Source of the DNA: Nakamurella endophytica
Lineage (GTDB): Bacteria > Actinomycetota > Actinomycetes > Mycobacteriales > Nakamurellaceae
Length of the DNA: 64,000 nucleotides
NCBI RefSeq assembly: GCF_014646215.1
Contig: NZ_BMNA01000002.1
Span: forward strand, 124,001 to 188,000
Direction: 5' to 3'
The translations under genes were made by a program, and so were the position numbers. Shown here piece after piece: positions 41,997 through 49,640 of this stretch (position 1 is its first letter; every line of letters begins with the position of its first letter). The notes beneath the pieces are model-generated. The model saw only the letters and a list, made by a program, of their open reading frames with translations. It was not told where the DNA came from and ran no database searches.

Positions 41997-43490
41997 GTGA
42001 TCGTCCAGCTCGTCCTGCTGCTGGTGGGCCTGCTCCTGGTGGCCGGCACGTTCGTCTACGTCACCGCCGAGTTCAGCCTGGTCACGGTCGACCGGGCCAC
42101 CGTCGCCCAGCAGGCCGCGGCCGGCGACCGGCGCGCCCAGTCGCTGCTGGCCGGCCTGCGCTCGCTGTCCACGCAGCTGTCCGGCGCGCAGATCGGCATC
42201 ACCGTCACCACGCTGGCGCTGGGCTTCGTGATGGAGCCGTCGCTGGCGTCGCTGATCGCCGACCTGCTGCACCTCTTCGGCGTCCCGGAGCGGGTCGGCG
42301 AGTCGATCGGGGTGCCGCTGGCCCTGGTGATCGCGACGGTGCTGTCCATGGTGTTCGGTGAGCTGGTCGCCAAGTCCGTGGCGATCGCCGACCCGATGGC
42401 CGCCGCCAAGTCGGTGGTCGGCGCCATGCGGGCGTCGACCACCGTGTTCCGCCCGTTGATCTGGGCGTTGAACGGCACCGCCAACGGCGTGCTCAAGGTG
42501 TTCGGCATCGAGCCGCAGGAGGAGCTGCGGTCCGCTCGGGCACCCGACGAGCTGCAGTCCCTGGTGCGCCGCTCGGCGGCGCAGGGCACCCTGGCCACCC
42601 CGACCGCCGGCCTGCTCGACCGGTCCATCTCGTTCTCCGGCAAGTCCGCCGACGACGTGCTCACCCCGCGCACCCGCGTCCGGTTCGTCCGGGCCACGGA
42701 CAGCGCCGACACGGTGATCACCGCCGCGGTGGAGACCGGCCACTCGCGCTTCCCGGTGATCGGTGAGGATTCCGACGACGTGGTCGGCCTCGTCCACCTC
42801 AAACGCGCGGTGGCCGTCCCGCCCGACGAGCGGGCCAGGGTCCCGGTGTCGGCGCTCACCCGGGACGTGCCGGTGGTGCCCGGCACGATGCCCCTGGACG
42901 ACCTGCTCGACCTGCTGCGCGAGCGCGGCTTCCAGCTGGCCGTGGTGGCCGACGAGTACGGCGGCACCGCCGGCATCCTCACCCTGGAGGACGTCGTCGA
43001 GGAGCTGGTCGGCGAGATCCGCGACGAGCACGACCCGCGCGCCCCGCGGCCCTACCGGCGTCCCGGCGGCAGCTGGGTGCTGCCGGGGACCCTGCGGCCG
43101 GACCAGATCCGCGAGGTGACCGGCGTCGAGCTGCCCGAGTCGGGCGCGTACGAGACGGTGGCCGGCCTGGTCGTGGAGCGCCTGGGCCGGCTGGCCGAGG
43201 TCGGCGACAGCGTCGTCGTCGGCGGCGCCGTGGCCGGGCGCGTGTCGCTGGGCACCATCGGCGACCACCCCGGCGACCGGGCCGTCCCCGCCAGCACCGA
43301 GGACGACCTGCCGCGGGCGGCGGTGCTGCGGCTCACCGTGGTGCGCCGGGCGCGCCGCCGGATCGAGTCGGTGGTGCTCTCCGCCGTCGAGGCGACCGGT
43401 GAGGACGCCGGAGAGGCCGCCGACCGCGGCACCACGGACCGCGTCAGCGCCGACCGCCGCCCGCGCGGCGGGCCGGAGACGGCCCGATGA
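41997..43490 (+). CDS. DUF21/CBS-pair (CorC/CNNM-type) membrane protein 1
   Basis: This 497-residue protein of the hemolysin C/CorC/CNNM group is proposed to take part in Mg2+ or Co2+ transport. The N-terminal DUF21 domain (about 1-190) has four hydrophobic segments including VYVTAEFSLVTVDRATV and FGELVAKSVAIADP. A CBS pair follows (DDVLTPRTRVRFVRA, HSRFPVIGED, FQLAVVADEYGGTAGILTLEDVVEELVGEIRDE), then a C-terminal CorC_HlyC domain (GSWVLPGTLRPDQI). GTG 41997 gives VIVQLVLLLVGLLL. Its stop overlaps the ATG of the next gene, a paralogue. Confidence 0.92.
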   Translation: MIVQLVLLLVGLLLVAGTFVYVTAEFSLVTVDRATVAQQAAAGDRRAQSLLAGLRSLSTQLSGAQIGITVTTLALGFVMEPSLASLIADLLHLFGVPERVGESIGVPLALVIATVLSMVFGELVAKSVAIADPMAAAKSVVGAMRASTTVFRPLIWALNGTANGVLKVFGIEPQEELRSARAPDELQSLVRRSAAQGTLATPTAGLLDRSISFSGKSADDVLTPRTRVRFVRATDSADTVITAAVETGHSRFPVIGEDSDDVVGLVHLKRAVAVPPDERARVPVSALTRDVPVVPGTMPLDDLLDLLRERGFQLAVVADEYGGTAGILTLEDVVEELVGEIRDEHDPRAPRPYRRPGGSWVLPGTLRPDQIREVTGVELPESGAYETVAGLVVERLGRLAEVGDSVVVGGAVAGRVSLGTIGDHPGDRAVPASTEDDLPRAAVLRLTVVRRARRRIESVVLSAVEATGEDAGEAADRGTTDRVSADRRPRGGPETAR

Positions 43491-44779
43491 CCGGCGCCTG
43501 GCTGCTCACCGGCCTCGTCGTCGTGCTGCTCGGGCTCAGCGCGTTCTTCGTCGCCGCCGAGTTCGCGCTCATCTCGGCCCGCCGGACGGTGATCGAACCG
43601 CTGGCCGTCGGCAGCGCCCGGGCCCGGGTGACGCTGCGGGCGATGGAGGACGTCTCGGTGATGATGGCGTGCGCGCAGCTCGGCATCACGCTGTGCGGCG
43701 TGCTGCTGGGTGCCCTGGGCGAGCCGGCCGTCGCGACGCTGCTCGAGCCGGTGTTCCACGACCTCGGCGTCCCGGAGGGCTGGCTGCACCCGGTGGCGCT
43801 CACCGTCGCGTTGCTGCTGGTGGTGTTCGCGCACGTCGCGTTGGGCGAGATGGTGCCCAAGAACGTGGCGCTGGCCGGACCCGAGCGGACGGCGCTGCTG
43901 CTCGCCCCGCCGCTGCGGGCGCTGGCGACGTTCCTGGGACCCGTCGTCCGCGGCCTGAACCACCTCAGCAACGCGGTGGTGCGGCTGCTGGGCAAGGAGC
44001 CCCGGGACGAGGTGGCGTCCGCCTACACCCGGGACGAGGTCGCCGGGCTGGTCCGCGAGTCCACCGAGGAGGGCCTGCTGGAGGCCGGCGACCAGCAGCT
44101 GATCGCCTCGGCGCTGGAGTTCGACACCGGCCGGGTGGAGTCGGTGCTGCTGCCGGACGCCGAGGTGGTGGCCCTGCCGGTCGGGACGACGCCCGCCGAG
44201 GTCGAGCGGACCTGCGCCCGCACCGGTTTCTCCCGCTTCCCGCTGCGGGACGACTCCGGCCGCTACGTCGGCTACCTGCACATCCGGGACGTCGTCGCGA
44301 TCCCGCCGGACCGCCGCGACCGCCCGGTCCCGCCCGCGGTGATCCGGCAGCTGCCGGTGCTCGCCGCCGGCACGGAGCTGCGCGCCGCGCTGGACCGGAT
44401 GCGCCGTATCGGCGCCCACCTGGCGCAGGTGCGCCGGGCCGACGCCCCGGTCGTCGAGGTGGCCACCGAGCTGGCGCCGGTCGGGGCCGGCGCCACCGAC
44501 CCCGGCGCCCCCGCCGGCCCCTCGGGGGTCGCCCCGGCGGACGGCGCCGAGGCCGGCGAGCCGGCGATCGACCGGTCCACCGGGACGGTCAATCCCGGTG
44601 TGCCCGACGCGCCCGCCCCGGCCGGGACACCGGCGCCGGCGATCCCGCCGCCCGGCGACCGCGCGGCCGTCGACAGCATCGCGCCGGGCGCCGGCCGGCT
44701 CGGCCTGGTCGCCCTGGAGGACGTGATCGAGCAGCTGATCGGCGAGGTCCGCGACGCCACCCGGCGCGGCCCGGGCTGA
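43487..44779 (+). CDS. DUF21/CBS-pair (CorC/CNNM-type) membrane protein 2
   Basis: This 430-residue paralogue of the preceding protein is start-stop coupled to it (ATGA). DUF21 is visible as LSAFFVAAEFALISARRTVIEP and LGEMVPKNVALAGPE. The CBS region has FDTGRVESVLLPDAEVV and FSRFPLRDDSGRYVGYLHIRD. The second CBS half is interrupted by about 95 residues of Pro/Ala/Gly-rich linker before LGLVALEDVIEQLIGEVRD, and the C-terminal CorC_HlyC domain is missing. Tandem long/short pairs like this are common in actinobacteria (compare Rv1842c-Rv1841c) and probably form a heteromer. Confidence 0.9.
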   Translation: MTGAWLLTGLVVVLLGLSAFFVAAEFALISARRTVIEPLAVGSARARVTLRAMEDVSVMMACAQLGITLCGVLLGALGEPAVATLLEPVFHDLGVPEGWLHPVALTVALLLVVFAHVALGEMVPKNVALAGPERTALLLAPPLRALATFLGPVVRGLNHLSNAVVRLLGKEPRDEVASAYTRDEVAGLVRESTEEGLLEAGDQQLIASALEFDTGRVESVLLPDAEVVALPVGTTPAEVERTCARTGFSRFPLRDDSGRYVGYLHIRDVVAIPPDRRDRPVPPAVIRQLPVLAAGTELRAALDRMRRIGAHLAQVRRADAPVVEVATELAPVGAGATDPGAPAGPSGVAPADGAEAGEPAIDRSTGTVNPGVPDAPAPAGTPAPAIPPPGDRAAVDSIAPGAGRLGLVALEDVIEQLIGEVRDATRRGPG

Positions 44780-44870
44780 CCGGACATCGGCCGGTCACGG
44801 CCCGGCATCGAACGCTTGCCGGCCCGCGCCGTCCCGGCCGGCCCGGCGCCGCACGGCATAGTCTCGGCTG

Positions 44871-46229
44871 ATGCAGCGCAGGATCATGGGCATCGAGACC
44901 GAGTTCGGCATCACCTGCACTTTCCGCGGGCAGCGCCGACTCTCCCCGGACGAGGTCGCCCGGTACCTGTTCCGCCGCGTCGTCTCGTGGGGCCGGTCGT
45001 CGAACGTGTTCCTGCGCAACGGGTCCCGGCTCTACCTGGACGTCGGGTCGCACCCCGAGTACGCCACCGCCGAGTGCGACGACCTGCACACGCTCATCGC
45101 GCACGACAAGGCGGGGGAGCGGATCCTGCAGGACCTGGTCGTCGACGCCGAGCAGCGGCTGGCCGAGGAGGGCATCGGCGGCGACATCTACCTGTTCAAG
45201 AACAACACCGACTCGGCCGGCAACTCCTACGGCTGCCACGAGAACTACCTGATCGCCCGGGCCGGCGAGTTCTCGCGCATCGCCGACGGTCTCATCCCGT
45301 TCCTGGTCACCCGGCAGCTCGTCGCCGGCGCCGGCAAGGTGCTGCAGACCCCGCGCGGCGCGTCGTACTGCCTGTCCCAGCGGGCCGACCACATCTGGGA
45401 GGGCGTCTCCAGCGCCACCACCCGGTCCCGGCCGATCATCAACACCCGCGACGAGCCGCACGCGGACGCCGAGCGCTACCGGCGGCTGCACGTCATCGTC
45501 GGCGACTCCAACATGAGCCAGACGACCACGCTGCTCAAGGTCGGCAGCGCCGCGCTGGTGCTGGAGATGATCGAGGCCGGCGTCCAGCTGCGCGACTTCG
45601 CCTTCGACAACCCCATCCGGGCCATCCGCGAGGTGTCGCACGACATCACCGGCCGGCGCGGCGTCCGGCTGGCCAACGGCTCCGAAATCTCGGCGCTGGA
45701 CGCGCAGGTCGAGTACTACACCCGGGCCGCGGACTTCGTCGCCCGCCGCGGCACCGACCCGGTGTCCGAGCGGGTGCTGGACCTGTGGGGGCGCACTCTC
45801 AAGGCCGTCGAGTCCGACGACCTGTCGGCGGTGGACACCGAGATCGACTGGGTGATCAAGAAGAAGCTGCTCGACGCCTACGCCGCCCGGCACGGGCTGG
45901 ACCTGTCCGACGCCCGCATCGCCCAGCTCGACCTGACCTACCACGACGTCCGCCCGGGCCGTGGGCTGCACTCGCTGCTCGTCGCCCGCGGGCAGGCGCA
46001 GACCGTGGTGACCGAGGACGAGATCCAGGCGGCGACGGCCACCCCGCCGCAGACCACCCGCGCCCGGCTGCGCGGCGAGTTCGTCGCCCGCGCGCAGGAC
46101 GCCAACCGCGACTACACGGTCGACTGGGTGCACCTGAAGCTGAACGACCAGGCGCAGCGCACGGTGCTGCTCAAGGACCCGTTCCGCTCCGAGGACGACC
46201 GGGTCGCCAAGCTCATCGAATCGCTCTGA
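44871..46229 (+). CDS. pafA: Pup-protein ligase PafA
   Basis: PafA forms the isopeptide bond between the gamma-carboxylate of deamidated Pup and a substrate lysine, using ATP. The 452-residue protein has the metal/ATP site [13 protein letters not shown] at the start, [33 protein letters not shown] and [19 protein letters not shown]. It shares the ligase fold with Dop but is shorter and lacks the Dop loop. It is separated from prcA by 16.7 kb of unrelated and unusual genes, whereas pup, prcB and prcA are contiguous. PafB follows 78 bp downstream. An open frame runs through the region in other phases without domain support. Confidence 0.98.
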   Translation: MQRRIMGIETEFGITCTFRGQRRLSPDEVARYLFRRVVSWGRSSNVFLRNGSRLYLDVGSHPEYATAECDDLHTLIAHDKAGERILQDLVVDAEQRLAEEGIGGDIYLFKNNTDSAGNSYGCHENYLIARAGEFSRIADGLIPFLVTRQLVAGAGKVLQTPRGASYCLSQRADHIWEGVSSATTRSRPIINTRDEPHADAERYRRLHVIVGDSNMSQTTTLLKVGSAALVLEMIEAGVQLRDFAFDNPIRAIREVSHDITGRRGVRLANGSEISALDAQVEYYTRAADFVARRGTDPVSERVLDLWGRTLKAVESDDLSAVDTEIDWVIKKKLLDAYAARHGLDLSDARIAQLDLTYHDVRPGRGLHSLLVARGQAQTVVTEDEIQAATATPPQTTRARLRGEFVARAQDANRDYTVDWVHLKLNDQAQRTVLLKDPFRSEDDRVAKLIESL

Positions 46230-46307
46230 CGCTGCCGGCCGTGCCGCGGGTGCCCGCCCGGGCGCGGCCCCACCCGGCCGGGCGACACGGTGTGCAAGGC
46301 TGGAGAC

Positions 46308-47426
46308 GTGGCGACGGCGAAGGCTGAACGGCTGCTCAACCTGGTCATCGCGCTGGTCAACTCCCCGCGGTTCCGGACGGCGCAGTGGATCCGGGACAAG
46401 GTGGCCGGGTACGGCGACGCCCCCTCCGAGGAGGCCTTCTTCCGGACGTTCGAGCGGGACAAGGCCGAGCTGCGCGAGGCGGGCATCCCGCTGCAGACCC
46501 CGGAGGACGGCAGCGACGGCTACCGCATCCCGCCCGGCGACCTGACGCTGCCGCAGCTGTCCTTCACCCCGGCGGAGACGGCGGCGCTGGCGCTGGCCGG
46601 GCGGCTGTGGGAGACCACCGCGCTGGCCGCCGCCGGCAGCGCCGCGCTGCGCAAGATCCGCGACGCCGCCGCGGCGCCCGGCGGGCCCGGCACACCCGCG
46701 CCGGGCGACCCGGACAGCACCACCGACCCGGGGCAGCGCGCCGCCGGCCTTCTGCAGCCGCGGGTGCGGACCGCGGACCCGTCCTTCGCGCCGCTGTACG
46801 CCGCGATCCGCGCCCGCCGCTCGGTGACCTTCGCCTACCGCAAGTCGCTGGACGGGCCGGCCGAGACGCGCAGCGTGCAGCCGTGGGGGCTGGTGTCCTA
46901 CGCCGGCCGCTGGTACCTGGTCGGCCACGACACCGGCCGTGACGCCCGCCGCACCTTCCGGCTCTCCCGGATCGCCGGGCCCGTGCAGCAGACCGGCCGG
47001 GCCGGGTCGGTGCAGGTGCCGCCGGGCCTGGACCTGCTGGCGTTCGTCGCCGGCTCCGCCGGCCGGGTGGACGGTGCCAGGCCGGCCGCGCAGCGCCCGG
47101 CGGTGCTGCGGATGCGGGCCGGCCGCGCCGCGGGGCTGCGCCGCTCGGCGGTGCGCACCCTGCCCGGTCCGCTGCCGGACGGCTGGGACCGGGTCGAGAT
47201 CACCATGGACCACCTGTGGGACACCGCCAGGGCCGTCGCCGCCGCCGGCCCGGACGTGGTCGTGGAGTCGCCGGCGGACCTGCGCGACGCCGTGGTGCGC
47301 CTGCTCACCGCCACCCTGGACACCGTCCGCGGCGCCGTCCCCCCGGACGGGCCGGCCGCCGACGGCGAGCCGGCCGTGGTCACCCCGGTGCTGACGGCGC
47401 TGGACGGGACGGGCACCGATGGCTGA
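46308..47426 (+). CDS. pafB: PafB, WYL-domain transcriptional regulator
   Basis: PafB forms with PafC the heteromeric activator of the RecA/LexA-independent DNA-damage response in mycobacteria. The 372-residue product has an N-terminal winged helix (VATAKAERLLNLVIALVNSP through FERDKAELREAGIPLQT) and a WYL domain (SVTFAYRKSLDGPAETRSVQPWGLVSYAGRWYLVG, split in two for reading). The start GTG 46308 matches the N-terminus of M. tuberculosis PafB. A Pro/Gly/Thr-rich linker lies near 128-148. The stop codon overlaps the first codons of pafC by 8 bases, so the two are translationally coupled. Confidence 0.94.
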   Translation: MATAKAERLLNLVIALVNSPRFRTAQWIRDKVAGYGDAPSEEAFFRTFERDKAELREAGIPLQTPEDGSDGYRIPPGDLTLPQLSFTPAETAALALAGRLWETTALAAAGSAALRKIRDAAAAPGGPGTPAPGDPDSTTDPGQRAAGLLQPRVRTADPSFAPLYAAIRARRSVTFAYRKSLDGPAETRSVQPWGLVSYAGRWYLVGHDTGRDARRTFRLSRIAGPVQQTGRAGSVQVPPGLDLLAFVAGSAGRVDGARPAAQRPAVLRMRAGRAAGLRRSAVRTLPGPLPDGWDRVEITMDHLWDTARAVAAAGPDVVVESPADLRDAVVRLLTATLDTVRGAVPPDGPAADGEPAVVTPVLTALDGTGTDG

Positions 47427-48393
47427 GACCGCCGCCGCCCGGCTGGCCAGGATGCTGTCGCTGGTCCCGTACATCGCCCGCCGCCCCGGCGTGGCCCTGG
47501 CCGACCTGGCGGCCGAGTTCGACGTGCCGGTCGCCCAGATCGCCGCGGACCTGGACCTCTTGATGGTCTGCGGGCTGCCCGGCTACTACCCCGACGACCT
47601 CATCGACGTGGTTCTCGACGAGGACGGCGGGACGGTGTCCATCGCGTTCGACGCCGGCATCGAGCGGCCGGTGCGGCTGACCTCCGACGAGGCGGTGGCG
47701 CTGACGGTGGCCCTGCGCGCGCTCGCCGACCTGCCCGGCCTGGTCGACGCCGACGCCGTGCACTCGGCCCTGGACAAGCTCGAGCAGGCCGGGGCGCGCA
47801 GCGCCGAGGCGGTCGCGGTGGCCGCCGCTGCGGAGACGGCCACGCCCGCGCTGGCCACCGTCCGGCAGGCGGTGGACAGCTCGCGGCAGCTGTGGTTGCG
47901 CTACTACAGCGCCTCGCGGGACGCCCTCACCGAGCGGGTGGTGGACCCGTTGCGGGTGCTGGTCACCGAGGGACACGTCTACCTGGAGGCGTTCTGCCAC
48001 CTGGCGCAGGCGGTCCGGCACTTCCGCATCGACCGCATCGAGGACCTGCGGCTGCTCGACGAGCCGGCGCAGGAGCCGCTCTGGCTGGACCCGGACCCGC
48101 CGGAGCGGATGTTCCACCCCAACCCCGACGTCCCGCCGGTCACGCTGCTGCTCGCCCCGTCGGCGCGCTGGGTCGCCGAGTACTACGAGACCGAGTCGGT
48201 CGAGCCGGTGCCGCCGTCACCGGAGACCGGCGGCCGGCCCGGCCACCAGCGGGTGCGGCTGCGCGCCGGCGGCGACGAGTGGATCGTCCGGCTGGTGCTC
48301 TCGCTGGCCGGCGCCGCCGTGGTGGAGGACCGGCCGGACCTGGCCCGGACGGTGGCGGACCAAGCGTCGGCGGCGCTGGCGGCGTATCTCTGA
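47419..48393 (+). CDS. pafC: PafC, WYL-domain transcriptional regulator
   Basis: This 324-residue partner of PafB has an N-terminal helix-turn-helix (MLSLVPYIARRPGVALADLAAEF) and a WYL domain (SRQLWLRYYSASRDALTERVV, then HVYLEAFCHLAQAVRHFRIDRIEDL). In this copy the WYL triad reads as a looser VYLEAF-type sequence. WYL domains of PafBC are proposed to sense single-stranded nucleic acid and switch on repair genes. Coupled to pafB by an 8-base overlap. The tatC gene follows after 199 bp that contain no gene large enough for tatA. Confidence 0.93.
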   Translation: MAETAAARLARMLSLVPYIARRPGVALADLAAEFDVPVAQIAADLDLLMVCGLPGYYPDDLIDVVLDEDGGTVSIAFDAGIERPVRLTSDEAVALTVALRALADLPGLVDADAVHSALDKLEQAGARSAEAVAVAAAAETATPALATVRQAVDSSRQLWLRYYSASRDALTERVVDPLRVLVTEGHVYLEAFCHLAQAVRHFRIDRIEDLRLLDEPAQEPLWLDPDPPERMFHPNPDVPPVTLLLAPSARWVAEYYETESVEPVPPSPETGGRPGHQRVRLRAGGDEWIVRLVLSLAGAAVVEDRPDLARTVADQASAALAAYL

Positions 48394-48592
48394 CGGGACC
48401 GTCGCGGCGCCCGCCCGCGATCCGGCCGCGGCGGGCCGGACGCCCGTCCAGCGGTGCGGGCCGGCCGGCCCGACTGCGTAGCATCGGATCCGGGGACACG
48501 CCCGCCGGCACCCGCGATGGGGCCGCCCAGGGCAGCCGGCCGCGGGCGACGGTCACCGGGACCGGAGCGCAACGGACAGCAGGAGGTGACCG

Positions 48593-49576
48593 GTGGTCGG
48601 GATCCCCCGCCGCTCGCGCAAGGACCGTCCCGTCGACGGGACCATGTCGTTGATGGAGCACCTGTACGAGCTCCGCCGGCGGCTGTTCTTCGCGGCCCTG
48701 GGCCTGCTGGCCGGCACCGTCCTCGGTTTCGTCTGGTACACCGTCTCGATCCCGGCGCTGGGGCTGCGGTCGCTCAACGACATCCTGATCGCCCCGTACT
48801 GCAACGTCCCAGCGCAGTACCGGCTGGTCACCGGCGGCCGGGAGGGCTGCCAGCTGCTGGCCACCACGCCGTTCAGCTTCCTGCAGGTCCGGATCAAGGC
48901 CGCCCTGATGGTCGGTGCCGTGATCAGCAGCCCGGTGTGGCTGTACCAGCTGTGGGGCTTCGTGACGCCGGCGCTGTACAGCAGGGAGCGGAAGTTCGCC
49001 GTCAGCTTCGTGGTCGCCGGCGGGGCGCTGTTCTTCGCCGGTGCGGCGCTGGCCTACTACGTCATCGGCGAGGGCCTGAAGGTCCTGCTCAGCTTTGCCG
49101 GCGACGCCGGCACCTCGGCGCTCAGCCCGGACAGCTACTTCAGCTTCCTGATCGCCATGCTGATCATCTTCGGGCTGTCGTTCGAGGTGCCGCTGCTGCT
49201 GGTGATGCTCAACTTCGCCGGCGTGCTCAAGGGCGCCCGGCTGGCCGCGTCCCGCCGCTACGCGATCTTCGGGATGGTGGTGCTGGCGGCCGTCGTGGTG
49301 CCGGGCAACGACCCCGTCACCATGTCGGCGCTGGCCATCGCCCTGGCGATCCTGTACGAGGTGGCGGTGCAGGTGTCCAAGGCGCACGACCGCCGCAAGG
49401 AACGCCGGCTGGTGGCCGCCGGGATGGCCGAGCTGTCCGACGACGAGGCGTCGCCGATGCCGGTGGAACCCGGCCCGGTCGGCCACACCGACGCCGTCGG
49501 GGGCTCGTCCCCGGTGCCGCCGCCGGCCCCCATCCCGCCGGTCGAGCCGCCCGACCGGCTGGGCGACGCGACCTGA
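48593..49576 (+). CDS. tatC: Sec-independent protein translocase TatC
   Basis: TatC is the signal-binding core of the twin-arginine translocase in the inner membrane, exporting folded proteins. The 327-residue protein has the family N-terminus MSLMEHLYELRRRLFFA, six hydrophobic helices, FLQVRIKAALMVG and the SPVWLYQLWGFVTPALYSRERK segment with its conserved Glu in the cytoplasmic loop. The Pro-rich C-terminal 45 residues are extra. A near-perfect ribosome-binding site AGGAGGTGA (48581-48589) fixes GTG 48593. The partner tatA, usually directly upstream in this locus, is absent here. Confidence 0.95.
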   Translation: MVGIPRRSRKDRPVDGTMSLMEHLYELRRRLFFAALGLLAGTVLGFVWYTVSIPALGLRSLNDILIAPYCNVPAQYRLVTGGREGCQLLATTPFSFLQVRIKAALMVGAVISSPVWLYQLWGFVTPALYSRERKFAVSFVVAGGALFFAGAALAYYVIGEGLKVLLSFAGDAGTSALSPDSYFSFLIAMLIIFGLSFEVPLLLVMLNFAGVLKGARLAASRRYAIFGMVVLAAVVVPGNDPVTMSALAIALAILYEVAVQVSKAHDRRKERRLVAAGMAELSDDEASPMPVEPGPVGHTDAVGGSSPVPPPAPIPPVEPPDRLGDAT

Positions 49577-49640
49577 TCCCTGCGGCCCGCCCGTGGCCCG
49601 GCGCCGGGGTGCCCGCCGGGGCCTGTGTCACGCTGGAGGG

